From assembly GCA_942159475.1 (NCBI GenBank), contig OW804094.1, positions 17,047,708 through 17,111,707 of the forward strand: DNA of 64,000 nucleotides. The letters run 5' to 3'. The DNA is from Sthenelais limicola. Taxonomy: Eukaryota > Annelida > Polychaeta > Phyllodocida > Sigalionidae. The notes beneath the pieces are model-generated. The model ran no database searches. It was not told the DNA's origin and saw only the letters and a program-made list of their open reading frames with translations. The position numbers and the translations under genes are program-made. Below, in pieces: positions 37,716 through 49,808 of the stretch. Position 1 is the first letter of the stretch. Every line of letters starts with the position of its first letter.

Positions 37716-38117
37716 TAGTCTGTCCGAAAAGTAGTTGACACGTGATTCCTTAGTCCCTTTAAGGGGAGGGAAAAGTGGGAGAATCTTGACTTCAAACTAA
37801 TTGTCCCAGAACCACCGTTTGCGACTGACCATTGCCGTTTGCGACCAACCATGGCCGTTTGCGACCAACCATGGCCAAATGTCCAGCTGTACTGTATTGT
37901 GCTGTCCTTGTTCCATGTGCTGCAGCTGTTGTTTTGGTTAAAAGGAAGGAAGAGCTGGTTATACAGGCCCTGTTTCCCCATGGTTGATTGCAATAAGCAA
38001 CTCGCTGGGCAAAGAGTGGACAGGTCCTTGTCATAAATAGAAATCAGAAATCTCCCACTTTTCCCTCCCCTTAAAAGGACTAAGGAATCACGTGTCAACT
38101 ACTTTTCGGACAGACTA
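37716..38117. mobile_element. Tc1/mariner-like MITE with 67-bp inverted repeats
   Basis: The arms at 37716-37782 and 38051-38117 start TAGTCTGTCCGAAAAGTAGT and differ at one base in 67. TA lies on both sides (37714-37715 and 38118-38119). The centre contains three copies of a unit with GCCGTTTGCGAC and CAACCATG. No transposase. The near-identical arms suggest recent amplification. Confidence 0.85.
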
Positions 38118-38589
38118 TAGAAACATAGAAGATTGATAGTTCCTGATCAAATTCAATATTGATATAATAAACATTTTTTATTAAATCCACTTTTGCTTGC
38201 TCTGAGAGGGCATTTCAGGATGTGGATTTTTTTTAAATAGATTTTATTGACAAATGTTCACATAGTGATATTTCTCATTCGTTATAAAGGTGGTAAGTAC
38301 AAATACATTTTCTTTTTTTAACATTACTACTCAGTCACTACTACAGGTTTAATTATATGAAATATAGTTCTTCAAATTACGTCAATCAACTTCATTAATT
38401 AGTTGTGAAAAAAAAAATTTAAATTGTGATGGTACAATCCCTAAATACGTTATTCTACATTCTTTTTCGTCACGTTAAACATACATCCACAAAAGCAGAT
38501 CAATCCGCAGACATCAAGATAAAAAACACACATACACCCAAACAAACTGGAAAAATGCCATGTCCCTGCCGTGGAATACTTGCAATATT
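38118..38589. other. Intergenic sequence, nothing recognised
   Basis: TTTTATTGACAAATGTTCAC near 38241-38260 could be the end of a minus-strand retroposon, but there is no readable body. Confidence 0.4.
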
Positions 38590-39311
38590 GTTTCATCCCT
38601 ATATTGCAAACTTAATAACACTAGGTATGTTCAGATTGGACACTAATTCCAAAAGTTATAATAGTTTAACAAATTCTGCCTAACTCTTATTAATAGATTA
38701 GGCCACCCCTTCCCCAAAATAGGGGGTCTAGACCCCGCTAACTTAATATTATTTGCAAAGATATAATACTGTGGTATCTTAACAAATTTAATTAACCAAA
38801 ATATATTCAAATTGGAGTATTATGAGAGAGATTCTCTAGTTTGAATATTTACACCTTACCTGTTGCGATGGGTTAAGCACCCTCCCCCAAATTCTGGGGG
38901 TCCAGGTCCCCCCCTAGTTAAACAATACTTACAAATATGGTTACATCTCTTGAATCCAAAGATAATGACAGCAATCATGTTAAGATCAGACTATTATTTA
39001 AAAAGTTATGATATTTTTTACTTGTAATGGTCTGTAACCGTGAATATACCTCTGCCCTGGAAATGGTGAGGGGGGTCCCAGAGCCCCCTACTCTAATATT
39101 ATTTGAACATATATGATACTGTGGCATCATAACAAATTTAATAATACAAGATATGTTTGAATTGGAGTATCATTACTGAAGTTCTAGTAGTGTGAAATGT
39201 ATACCTCATGTATTGAGGTGGTTTGAGCCCCTCCCCTCAAATCAGGGGGTCCAGGTCCCCCCCCCAATAAACCCCCCTAAACAATACTATATTATATATT
39301 ATATATTATTA
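38590..39311. repeat. Tandem repeat of about 160-175 bp units, left of the nested insertion
   Basis: Units share a GC block (AGGGGGTC, CAGGTCCCCCC or GGGGGTCCCAGAGCCCCC), then AATATTATTTG or AACAATACT, then GATACTGTGGTATC or GGTTACATCTCTT, then AAATTGGAGTAT or AAAGTTATGATAT. Four diverged units are visible. A fifth begins again at 52821 on the other side of the insertion. Confidence 0.65.
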
Positions 39312-39823
39312 TGTAGTGATTTCCACCTTTGTACTCTCACATACCCAGTTCAGGATATAGTTCTACTCGACAGAGGAAAGAAATGAAACCAGACACAAGT
39401 CTTGTTAGTGTCACTAGTTTATTCTTCCCAACTTGGGTCCTTCTGACAAAGTGCAATGTCAGGTCCTCTAAGCATTGCCTCCTTAGAGTAGGCCATCTTC
39501 ACATACATAAGTGTAAGGAGGTGTATACAGTACAGAGGTAAAGGTAAATGTCATAAAAGACCCATAACAATCACAGATAACAGATACAGAGTAATGTCAT
39601 ACACAATAGACAATCTGATGTTAACATTATGTTATACAGGAGATGTGATAAAGGGGGAAATTAGGTATTAGAGACAATAAGACTTGGTAAGAACATATTG
39701 GTAGTTACTCTAGTTGCCACCAGGGCTGTAGCATATGGTGAAACAGTAGTGACACCTGATGGACATTAGGACAAGTAACAGGTAGACAATAGGAACACTT
39801 TCTTAAAGGTAGAATCCACTACA
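39312..39823 (-). repeat. 3' LTR of non-coding LTR element 2
   Basis: 512 bp, from TGTAGTGATTTCCACC to GTAGAATCCACTACA on the + strand. TTTATT near 39418 is the complement of a polyadenylation signal. Confidence 0.9.
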
Positions 39824-42800
39824 ATACTCCCCTTCCTTTTTAAAGAGTTTATCCCAAAGAGTAAACTCGACCATGGAGGAAAAAGGTAAATATTCAAAAG
39901 TGGATTACAAGAGTAAGAAATATCAATTATCACAGGTAAAAAGAGAATTTTAAGATGCAAGCCTGGTAAAAACCAATCATTGGTGTACAAAAAGGAGCCT
40001 TAGGTGTCCTCGCAATTACATACATAAAACAGGTTGCGACATCTCTATAAAGAATTTACTAGGAATAGTTCAAAATGTCGAAACTTATTCCACCTAACAG
40101 AAAGTTAATTACTTCAGCCAGTGGTTCCAGGACATAAAGGAGCTTCCAGAGTCCTGATCTGCAACGTTATACAACAAGACAAGGCTCTAACTGAAGGTTT
40201 AAGTAAAATTCTTTGAATTTAAATACCGTGATGGAGAAAAACAAATTTCTCAGTTTCATCTCATCCAAGGACGTTCCAAGTCAGCGTTTTCCTCACATTC
40301 TGTGTTTTAATCAGCATTTGGTTCCACCAATCAGGGAGAGTTCAGGTTGGCAGCAAGTCAGTCTGATCCAGTCTGTCCGAGTTCCAGTATCTGGGCTTCA
40401 ACAGGCAGGTTTTGGTTTGACAGGTCCATCCATCCATTTATCTCGTCAAAGTGGCAAAGTGGTCCAGTCCAAGGGCATTTCCAGTCATTAACAGGAATCT
40501 GGTTGTATTCATCGGGGACATTTTTCAATCTCCCTCCCATAGGAGAAGCCAAGACATCACCTGTCCTATTCTCAGGGCATGATCCTGCCTTTTTCCATGA
40601 AGAAAAAGATGGACAATAGTGCAGAGCCGTAAGCTTCTGAACCAACCTTCTCAAGAGCTCACAAGGAGATTCCTCCCTACTACCTGGGGGGTCATCTCCC
40701 CTGATGGAAGAGACCATCTCCATCCAATCTGGCCCCCAACTCCAACAACTGTTGGTGATTGAGGGTCCTACAATCCAATAGCACCAAAGGAAATAGAGGA
40801 ACTGCATTTTAGTTCAGTGAACCTGCAACACAACATTACATGCTGAGTTACACAAGACACTTGCAATCAGAACAACTATTCACAAATATACACTGGAGTT
40901 ATCAATAGGAATGACAACTATCCCTATATACAACAGTGGTTGGTGATACCACTCTGGCTGGACAGCAATACTACAATGATCTGTTGTAACATTCCTACTT
41001 CCAGCCTTCCACAGATTCTCTTCAGACCCACGTCCCTCATCATATGCCTAGACTGGCGTGGTCTGAGAAAAATCTGGCACTGTCACTTGACAACAATATT
41101 TAACAGAAACACTGATCTACATGACCAGCACCCCTGAATGACATTGTGTACTCAAAACAGTGTCAGTGACGCCAAAACTAGCTAGGAATCAGTCATAATC
41201 AGCTAGATATGTACTCGCGTACACTTCTATCCCAACATGGCAATACCAGGTCAATATGCTAGTGGTCCTCCTCTTCAACCACTCTTTTCTGAGCCAATAC
41301 TGCACATATAACCTCCATCTTTCCCAGCCCTTTAAGTGAGTGAACTCTTCACAGCTTCAGTAGCATTTAAAGCAAGTTAAATGGCTTTCCAACCTACTTT
41401 CAACACTTCTTATTCTGCAAATTAACCACTTGCACGAAACCGGAAGTTATCTGGTAAACATGGTGAATCACAGCAGTTTCATCCAGCTACGACAAGTCGT
41501 AACCCATAGTATCACCAGAAAACCTTCCCCATGCTCCTCAACTAGGTACTCGCCCAGTCATTCCTTGGAGCTCCTACAGCACGGACCATGTTTTAGCATG
41601 GCTGGCTGCACTGGTCCTCTGTGTGAGACTTGTACAGAGCTAGTTAATTTTAGATTTAACTGATTATCGTACCAGGCTTATGTGCAACACCCTATTTACT
41701 TTCTAAATAGGTTCCGACCCTCCAGCTAAGCCCCAAGTTACCATAACTTAGAAAAAGGCCAACCTAGGTACAAGCACTCCTAGCAGTCAAACCAGATGTT
41801 TCTAAAATCCAGATCGTTCTCTCAGTCACATAGAAATGAATCCATATGTCATATGGGAACAGAGCAACTAAATTCGGCATGCTACTCTTGTTTGCTTCTC
41901 GTTGTGTACTTTTTAATGGAGAAAAATCAGTTTGAAAATTCTCTCATTGGTACTTTTCCACAAGATCCACATTGCAATCAAACTGGGGTTTCATGCATGC
42001 ATTTAACCCTTGCATTTGCTGGAGAAGAAATTCTCCAGCACCTGAGGAATATTCCTTGGCATTCCCCTCCTTTTGTTTTAAGGTTCCGGGTCAGTAGGAT
42101 CATCAGAATTAACCAATTTTTTCCTAGGTTTGACCTGGTTTCATAGACTCAGCTTCCTTAGAAATATCAGATTGAACTGTTTTTTCCTTAGGTCAGTCTG
42201 GTCCATTCTCACAAGGATAGACATTAGAGCAATACCAGACGGTTCCTCAGTCTATTTTCCTTCCCTGTCTTTTCTTAGGAGGATCTGCCTGAGGAGAATC
42301 AGGAAGTAGAGTTTTTAGCCCTCATCTACTCCACGAAGACTTCTGATCCGTTCCAAAGCAGGAAATTCCTTCATCAGGTAGAATCTTTCCACCACACAAC
42401 CTCAGGATATCTCACAATACCTTCAGTTGCTTCGAGTTCATATAGGTAGTACCTCACCAATGAACCTTCCAACTCCCTTCCTCCAACTCTCCAGGGAATA
42501 CTGGACGAACTGCAGAAGGCTACCTAGGCCGAATACTCGTCACCTGATAATACTTATGCAGGATCCCCAAGGCAAATTCCTTCAGCAATTCCTGATCTGA
42601 CTCGAACATCAACTCCTAGACGTGACTGAGTCACTGCTAATATCCAGCTCAGAAAGAGTGACAGGTCCAGGCTGTGATTTCCACTTCATGTACTTTCACA
42701 AACCCAGATCCCCCACCTTCTCACCTCAATGGATTTCACAGAGGATTCTCCTGCTTGTTCTTGGATTTTTCCCTCAGCTGACGTCATCCTGAACACAGCT

Positions 42801-42955
42801 AACCGTCCAAGAATAGCAATCCTGACCAGTCAAGATTACATTAATGGCTCTGATCAAAATCAGATCCCATTCATTCAGAATACTGATAACAAGAACTGTA
42901 ATCCTGTATGTCCTGTACCCTCCAACAAAGCACACTCCACTAAGTGGTAATGTAT
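39824..42955 (-). other. Internal region of non-coding LTR element 2, 3' side
   Basis: 3.1 kb without a supported ORF on either strand. The short ORFs have no recognisable domains. Confidence 0.7.
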
Positions 42956-42960
42956 GTACC

Positions 42961-43572
42961 TGTTACTGATTGCTTTCCAAATCTTTATTCAACGACTAGT
43001 GTCCATACAGTGGTGATTAGACCGACTGTGAAACTGCAAAGACATAGAATAACTTCACTAAGCAGTCCCACTCCTTATGTAAACAAACCAGCATGGTCAC
43101 ACATATCCTACACATACTTGGTTGATATCAACTTTAAACATACATCAAATCGATATTTCTCTACATGAACCAATACAGAGCATACATAATACATAATACA
43201 ACAAGTTTCAGATGATATAATGAAATTACTAACCACGAATGCCATCTTTGGGGATGAAAAACAACTCAGTAAGGAGATTCAAATCCTTGCTTCACATGTG
43301 TTCTTGTTGGCTTGGGTATACGGGCAGAATGCTCCCAGTACAGCAGTGAATATAATATAACATGAAAAAATAATCTACTCTACACAGAGTAGCTAAAATA
43401 GCTGTAAATGACTTAGTAAAATCAGCACCAATATTATATATCTTTACCTTGAAGTAATACAGTTAAAAACCATAGAAAACATTAGACCCTTAGGCCGTAG
43501 TTCCCCGTTTTCCCACAAGGGTGAGTGACGGAGCTCTGGCGTGAAGTCTCCCGCTCAGTTACCGCCGTTACA
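42961..43572 (-). repeat. 3' LTR of the BEL/Pao element
   Basis: From TGTTACTGATTG to CCGCCGTTACA on the + strand, 612 bp. It matches 50948-51559. TTTATT near 42982 gives an AATAAA on the element strand. Confidence 0.93.
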
Positions 43573-43673
43573 CTCCCACCTAATATCCCTATAACTGTTT
43601 ACCAAAATTTAGGGGATTTCAAAAAACATAGGCGGGTTTGTAATATCAATAAAGCAAACCACCCTTGGCGTGT

Positions 43674-46600
43674 TCAACCAGACTCTACAAGAAGCACAAC
43701 TTTCTGAACTGGCCTGTCCAGCTCGGAGAGTTTGCGTTGAGGTTTTCCTGCCTTGTCAAGTTTCCCTGTGCCCACTCGTATGGTTACTTTTCTGACTAGG
43801 TTATCTTTGTCTGGGTCTGCCTTGATAACTAAACCCATAGGCCATTCTAATCGAGGGGCGTCAGGATCCTTCAGAAGGACTATGTCGCCGATCCTCAGAT
43901 TCCTCCTTGGTTTTTGCCATTTAGCCCTGGCTTGTAGGCTGGTGAGGTATTCTCTCCTCCATCTTGACCAAAACTGTTCTAACAGATATTGGACCCTGCG
44001 CCATCTTTTTCTCCCATACAAATCTTCCTTCACAAACGTTCCAGGTGGAGTCCTTATCATATCTTGCTTGTGATGTAATATATGATTCGGGGTGATAGGA
44101 GGTTCAGATGCTGGGTCAGTCAAGTTGGTTGGAGAGAGTGGGCGACTGTTGATGATGTACGAAGCCTCATAGAACAATGTGCGTAGAGAGCCATCATCCA
44201 AACGGTTGGGACACATAGCAATCGTGTCTTGGAGTATTGCTCGAATTGACTTGATTTGGCGCTCCCAAACGCCACCTGCATGACTTGCATGAGGCACATT
44301 GAACTTGAATTCGCATTGCCTCTCAGCTAAATACCTCTCTAAACCATTGGCATCTAGCGATTTTAGGCCATCTCGAAGTTCATTGTTCGCACCGACAAAG
44401 TTTGTCCCTTGATCGCAATGGATGGTTTTGACAGCACCGCGAAGAGCAAGGAAGCAACGCAATGAATTCAAGAAGGCATCTGTAGATAGGTCATCAAGTA
44501 ACTCTACATGCACTGCACGGCTGCAGAAGCAGGTAAAAAGAAGTCCATATCTTTTCACCTGAGACCTTGCTCTCTTTACCATGAATGGTCCGAAGACGTC
44601 CATTCCTGTGTGTGTGAAAGGGGGAGTGGGAATCACTCGCTCCTTGGGAAGATCAGCCATCTTTTGATCCTCCAATGGACGTCGAAGTTTCCTACACACA
44701 ACACAGTTCTTTATCACTCTTGCCACGGCCTGTGAGCCGCCGATAACCCAATAGCCTTGGGACCGCAGTTCATTGAGTGTCTGGCCGCGACCTTGGTGAT
44801 TTGTGCACTGGTGCACATGCATTATTATGGCGTTGGTAACATGGGCATCTCGAGGTAGGATTGCAGGACTCTTGACGTCACTTGGAAGATTAGCGTTAGC
44901 AAGACGACCACCCACTCTGAGTACACCACTCTCATCAAGCACTGGATTTAGGCCTGAGATGTTGCTTGACTGAGGTAATGAGTCCCTTTGTACCTTTATC
45001 ACTTCCTCCGGGAAATGATGCTTTTGTAGTTGACGCAGAATGTTGGCTTCTGCATCCTGGTTTTCTTTCAACACTGAATCTCCTCCACCTTTCCATTTCC
45101 TGAGAGTAGCGACAAGTCTGATCATGAATTTCCACTCCGAGTACTTTGCTAGGCTGGCAAGTAGATCAGGTTGAACTTCCTCAATGCTCTTTGTAAGTAG
45201 TGCGTTGGCTCTGACTTCCGGGTCGCCCAGTGTGAGCTCACGTTCCACTTCGGTTGGCGGCAACTCAGACTCCCACAAGAAGCTCGGACCTGTGAGCCAA
45301 TGTGAAGCCTGTAGCTCTCTGACTAACATACCTCTGGAGGCGATATCGGCCGGATTGTCTTTTGTTGGGACATAACGCCATTGTTGAGTTGATGTCCTTT
45401 CTCTTATGTATTGGACTCGGTTTCCAACGAATATATGAAATCTGCGAGCATCATTCGCTAGGTATCCCAATACTACCTTGCTGTCTGTCCAGAATACTTC
45501 TTGGTCAACAGCAAACTCTAGCTCTTCTTTGATGAGCGTTGATATTTTCACGGACGTAACAGCAGCAGCCAACTCTAACCTTGGAATCGTCGTCAATTTG
45601 GTAGGCGTTACCCTTGACTTAGCTATGACCAGTGAGCAGTGGACCTTGTTGTCGCTGGTAATGTAGCGCAGATAGCTGCACTGCCCATAGCCAGTTTGGC
45701 TGGCGTCGCTGAAATGATGAAGCTCTACTCTTGTTATGTTGTCAGCCATGTGCGGTTTATAGCAGCGTGGGATGAGTAACTGCTCTAGTTCCTGAAGTTG
45801 ACTCTTCCACTGCTCCCATCTGGGTTGAAGTTCTTCGGGGAGTACATCATCCCATTGCGAACCATTGCGACAGAGTTCTTGCAGTATCAATTTGCCAGGA
45901 AGAACGACAGGTGCTACGAACCCCAGTGGATCGTAGATCGAGGCAACTGTTGCCAATATGCCTCGTCGAGTTGTAGGGTGCTCCTTGAGGGCAACGTTAA
46001 AGCTGAAGGAGTCTTTGGCCACATTCCAATTGATACCAAGGGTCCTTTCAGTCGGAAGGTCATCGAATTCGAGGTTGATGGTCGACACTGCGGAGGCACG
46101 TTCAGAAGAAGGAACGCATTGTAGAACCTCTCTTTCATTCGACAAGAACTTGTGCAGCCTGATGTTGCCTTGCTTGCACAATTCTGTTGATTGTCTGATT
46201 AGTTCTATGGCTTCCTCTGGTGTTTTGATGCTCTTCAACCCATCATCCACATAAAATCCTCTCGTTAAGAATTGCGATGCCTTTGGATATGTATCTAGGA
46301 ACTTATGTGCCAAGAATTTCAAGCCATAGTTGGCACAACCTGGTGATGATGCTGCCCCAAACAAGTGTACTTTCATGCGGTATTCGGCTGGAGACTTTGA
46401 AACATCTCCATTCTCCCACCATAGGAAGCGTAGCCAATCCCGATCCTTTGGTTCAACATTGAATTGGTAGAACATTTTTTCAATGTCGCAGACTACAGCG
46501 ATCCTCTCTTCCCTGAACCTGATGAGGACACCTATCAGCGGATTGTTGAGGTCCGGTCCCTTCAGGAGTTGCTCATTCAAGGACGTTCCTCTGTATTTGG

Positions 46601-49600
46601 CGCTGCAGTCGAACACAACTCGTATCTTGTTGGGCTTCTGGGGGTGATAGACCCCGTGATGTGGTATGTAGTTCACATCTGCCTGCTGCAAAGCTGGAGA
46701 GACTTGCTCTGCATAACCCCTGTCGATCATCTCTTTCATGAAGCTTGCATAGTGCTCACGGTAGAGATCATCCTTCAGGAGTTTCCTCTTTAAATGCTCA
46801 AGACGTATCTTGGCATATGCATAGTTGTTGGGAAGGCATGGCTCCCCCTTGAAGGGCAATGGCATAGTCAAATGTCCTTCAACGTTGACATGTATGCCTT
46901 TCTCCAAGCATTGCAAGAACTTGAGGTCATCTTGAGAATGACTGGTGCCGTCAACTTCCTTCTCGTTGAAGTCTTGCTCTAGGATGTATAGAGCATCCTT
47001 TGGTGTTGGTGAGGGCACTTCTTTTGCGACGACACGATGGCAATGGTGGACATCCTCCAGGTCGCTCGCAGTCGGGCCTCCAACTACGCTCCACCCCAAG
47101 TCGGTTTTGACGGCGAATGGGTCTTGTGGGCTTCCGGTCACTGTTTCTCGAGGAGCTAGAGCCTGAGGGCAGTTGTAGCCGATGAGCAACCCTACTTCGC
47201 AGTCTTGGATTGGAGGAAGAGCTTGGGCGACTTTCTGGAGATGCGGTACCTCCGCCACCGTGTGCTTCGATGGTATGTGTTGCCGATTACAGGGTATGAA
47301 ATCTCTACTGTAGCATGTGTTGATGTTGACAGGAGTTGTGCTGTTCCAGCCGCGCAACTTGACATCGCTGTACTTCCTACACATTACGGAGGTGGTGGAA
47401 GTAAGTGTAGAGAGCCTCATCTTTACTTCATGAGATGGAACACTTAGTTTAGCGGCCAAATCATTGCTGATGTAAGAGCAGTCGCTCTGTGTGTCCAGTA
47501 GGGCGTATGCGAGAACTTCATCTTCCTTACTTCCTACGGACACCCACACTGGCAACACCATCGAGGTGCAATTCTTGGAGTCAGTGTGTGCCTTACAGGA
47601 AAAGGCCTCTTGCTCTTTTCCAACCTGAGTGTCTTCGCTAGCTGCGGTGAGCTTCGTAGTCGCGCTGACTCTGTCGCGGTGGAGTAGGGTATGGTGTTGT
47701 CCTTTACACACCTTACACTTTGCTGTGTTGGTACACTCCTTGGATGAGTGACCGCTCCGGAAACACCTGTAACACAACCTCTTATTGCCTATTATTTTCA
47801 CTCTTTCTTCTACGGACTTGCTTTTGAAAGCCGGACACCCCCATATGCGGTGTTCCATGCTCTCACATAGGGTACATGGTTGTGGGCTACGTGACGAAGC
47901 TCCCTGCTCATTGGTCAGTTTCTGATATGATGAATTTTGTGGAGGTGCCTGCTCATGAGAAGATGTTGCAAGGGTTACACTTTGAGTGTGCCTTTGTTTA
48001 TCTCGCCTTTGCTTGGGGCCATGGGAGGAAGTCTCCTCCTCATTGCCAGGTGTTGAGCAAAGGGGATGATTGAGAATAGCGGCCTCATTCTGCACAAATG
48101 CGACAAATTCACCAAACGAGGGAAATTCGTCACTTTCTAACTGAAACCTTGCGACTTGTCTCGTCCATCGTGAGGCACACCAGTCGGGAAGCTTTGCTTT
48201 GAGCCTTTTGTTCTCCTTGTAGTCGTTGAGAGAACTAAGGCCTTTGATGTGGGGCATGGCGTCCAAGCAGGTTCTCAAGAAATCAGCGTAGGACTCCAAA
48301 CCCTTTGCGTCCTTATTCCCGATCTTTGGCCAATTTTCCAGGCGCTTACCTAGTGCCTCTTGCACCATGAACGAGCGACCATAGCGTTTGTCCAGGGTAG
48401 ACCATGCCTGCTCATATGCTTCTTCAGATGAGCCGTAGAAGCATCCTGCTATAGCTGACTTAGCTGGGCCTTCGACGTACTGCTTCAGATAGTACAACTT
48501 CCTTCTAGGCTGGACATTGCGATCTGCTATCATGTCCATGAAAGCAGTTTTGAAGTCTACGTACTCTAAGGGGTCTCCCTTGAAGGTTGGCGGAGTCGGG
48601 ACCGGAAGGTGAGCTGTCTGGATGCTGTTGGTAATGGCCTGGAGCATGGTTTTCTCAGCCGCGGAACTTACATTAGTGGTGTGCGAAGCCTCTTCTTCAT
48701 GATACTCATGCACCTTTGGCTTGAAGATCTTGGCATTGGGGCGAAGAGGGGACTCGTATGGTGGAGCTGTCATGTGCTTGTTCTTAGTGGGCTCAACATG
48801 AGAAACATCACTCTGCTGGTCACTATCGCCACTCAGTACCTTAACCTTTGCTTCTAAGGCCTTAACATCCCTCTGCTTCTCCAAGTTTTCAAGCTTCAGG
48901 CGCTGTTTGTTGATTGCGTCATTCATTGCCAGTTCCTGCTTTTTGGCTGCTAGTTCTGCCTCTGCCTTTTGCTTCTCCAGCTCTAGCCCATCTGTTGTCC
49001 TAGACCACTTGCTGACCCTAGACACGGTGGATCCATAGACTGATCTCGCGTAGTCCTTGCTTAGGGGTTGACGAAGGAGGTACCTTTTGCCTTTCTCGCT
49101 CATGTCGTCCATGATGAGCAACTCTTGCAACACTCGCACCATGTCATCAGCCATGTTAGAAGCAGCATCCATCTTTCGTACTACTTCATGGGCAGGAGTC
49201 CCCATGGCCTTGACATCATTGAATGTGCCAAGAAGCTTGGTGACACATTCATCGATAGTGTTTTGATGCTTCAGATTTGCATCTTCTTCCAGCTCTCCCT
49301 TTGCTGTGGTGCGAGCTGCTTTGAGGGCTACCTTCAGTTTTTGGTACTTACTTTCGAAGTTGTCCCTCCGTTTTGCGATTTCATCGTTCTTCAGTGTATT
49401 CCTCCTGTCACGGGACGACTTTCTATTGAGTTTCTGGATCGTTTCATGGACAGCCACAAACTCCTTGTCTTTTACGTCTATCTCTGCCTTGATCTCAGAG
49501 ATCTTTGACGTATCAGTCTCTGCCTTGCACTGATCTCTCAATTGACGCAGTATAGTATCTAGGTTGTCAGCCTTCCGCTTCAAGTCCCCCACGTCTGGTG

Positions 49601-49808
49601 TTTCGTCGTCGGGCAAACTTGGTTCTGGTTTGGCATTTTCAATTTCCTGTACTTTCTCCTGGATAGAGGTTATCTCGGTCTCATTGTCCGCTATCTGTTG
49701 GCGCAATGTGTGATTTTCCTCCTCTCCTATGGTTTCAGTGAGTTTCCTGTTTTTCTCCTCGAGCATTTCTAGCCGTTCTCTCAGCTCACCTACCTCCTTG
49801 TCGGCCAT
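43674..49808 (-). CDS. BEL/Pao Gag-Pol polyprotein
   Basis: I start at the Met at 49808 (MADKEVGEL); an upstream Met at 49880 is open but adds an unlikely stretch. This gives about 2044 residues without a stop. In order: long coiled coils (about 1-340); a Gag-like region of the DUF1759 type (about 405-575); three zinc knuckles (CX2CX4HX4C near 645-658 and 679-692, a third Cys/His set near 698); an aspartic protease with DTQS near 772; reverse transcriptase with YVDD at 1186-1189; RNase H with acidic residues in HFSDAS, RLELAAA, WTDSK and NPADIASRG; an integrase with an HHCC zinc region; and a DDE core in MDVFGP (1737), CDQGTNF (1799) and VWERQ (1849). A DUF5641-type C-terminus (IGDIVLLKDPDAPR) closes it. 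No envelope gene. All catalytic motifs are present. Confidence 0.95.
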   Translation of the reverse strand: MADKEVGELRERLEMLEEKNRKLTETIGEEENHTLRQQIADNETEITSIQEKVQEIENAKPEPSLPDDETPDVGDLKRKADNLDTILRQLRDQCKAETDTSKISEIKAEIDVKDKEFVAVHETIQKLNRKSSRDRRNTLKNDEIAKRRDNFESKYQKLKVALKAARTTAKGELEEDANLKHQNTIDECVTKLLGTFNDVKAMGTPAHEVVRKMDAASNMADDMVRVLQELLIMDDMSEKGKRYLLRQPLSKDYARSVYGSTVSRVSKWSRTTDGLELEKQKAEAELAAKKQELAMNDAINKQRLKLENLEKQRDVKALEAKVKVLSGDSDQQSDVSHVEPTKNKHMTAPPYESPLRPNAKIFKPKVHEYHEEEASHTTNVSSAAEKTMLQAITNSIQTAHLPVPTPPTFKGDPLEYVDFKTAFMDMIADRNVQPRRKLYYLKQYVEGPAKSAIAGCFYGSSEEAYEQAWSTLDKRYGRSFMVQEALGKRLENWPKIGNKDAKGLESYADFLRTCLDAMPHIKGLSSLNDYKENKRLKAKLPDWCASRWTRQVARFQLESDEFPSFGEFVAFVQNEAAILNHPLCSTPGNEEETSSHGPKQRRDKQRHTQSVTLATSSHEQAPPQNSSYQKLTNEQGASSRSPQPCTLCESMEHRIWGCPAFKSKSVEERVKIIGNKRLCYRCFRSGHSSKECTNTAKCKVCKGQHHTLLHRDRVSATTKLTAASEDTQVGKEQEAFSCKAHTDSKNCTSMVLPVWVSVGSKEDEVLAYALLDTQSDCSYISNDLAAKLSVPSHEVKMRLSTLTSTTSVMCRKYSDVKLRGWNSTTPVNINTCYSRDFIPCNRQHIPSKHTVAEVPHLQKVAQALPPIQDCEVGLLIGYNCPQALAPRETVTGSPQDPFAVKTDLGWSVVGGPTASDLEDVHHCHRVVAKEVPSPTPKDALYILEQDFNEKEVDGTSHSQDDLKFLQCLEKGIHVNVEGHLTMPLPFKGEPCLPNNYAYAKIRLEHLKRKLLKDDLYREHYASFMKEMIDRGYAEQVSPALQQADVNYIPHHGVYHPQKPNKIRVVFDCSAKYRGTSLNEQLLKGPDLNNPLIGVLIRFREERIAVVCDIEKMFYQFNVEPKDRDWLRFLWWENGDVSKSPAEYRMKVHLFGAASSPGCANYGLKFLAHKFLDTYPKASQFLTRGFYVDDGLKSIKTPEEAIELIRQSTELCKQGNIRLHKFLSNEREVLQCVPSSERASAVSTINLEFDDLPTERTLGINWNVAKDSFSFNVALKEHPTTRRGILATVASIYDPLGFVAPVVLPGKLILQELCRNGSQWDDVLPEELQPRWEQWKSQLQELEQLLIPRCYKPHMADNITRVELHHFSDASQTGYGQCSYLRYITSDNKVHCSLVIAKSRVTPTKLTTIPRLELAAAVTSVKISTLIKEELEFAVDQEVFWTDSKVVLGYLANDARRFHIFVGNRVQYIRERTSTQQWRYVPTKDNPADIASRGMLVRELQASHWLTGPSFLWESELPPTEVERELTLGDPEVRANALLTKSIEEVQPDLLASLAKYSEWKFMIRLVATLRKWKGGGDSVLKENQDAEANILRQLQKHHFPEEVIKVQRDSLPQSSNISGLNPVLDESGVLRVGGRLANANLPSDVKSPAILPRDAHVTNAIIMHVHQCTNHQGRGQTLNELRSQGYWVIGGSQAVARVIKNCVVCRKLRRPLEDQKMADLPKERVIPTPPFTHTGMDVFGPFMVKRARSQVKRYGLLFTCFCSRAVHVELLDDLSTDAFLNSLRCFLALRGAVKTIHCDQGTNFVGANNELRDGLKSLDANGLERYLAERQCEFKFNVPHASHAGGVWERQIKSIRAILQDTIAMCPNRLDDGSLRTLFYEASYIINSRPLSPTNLTDPASEPPITPNHILHHKQDMIRTPPGTFVKEDLYGRKRWRRVQYLLEQFWSRWRREYLTSLQARAKWQKPRRNLRIGDIVLLKDPDAPRLEWPMGLVIKADPDKDNLVRKVTIRVGTGKLDKAGKPQRKLSELDRPVQKVVLLVESG

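Noticed and set aside
37574..38098. 174-codon ORF on the minus strand
   Set aside because: It lies mostly within the mariner-like MITE (37716-38117), reads through its inverted arms, and has no recognisable domain.
40213..42950. Several 60-150 codon ORFs inside non-coding LTR element 2
   Set aside because: No gag, protease or polymerase motif, no similarity among them, and they are found on both strands.
49068..49508. 146-codon + strand ORF and several others inside 43753-49533
   Set aside because: Antisense shadows of the BEL/Pao Gag-Pol frame.
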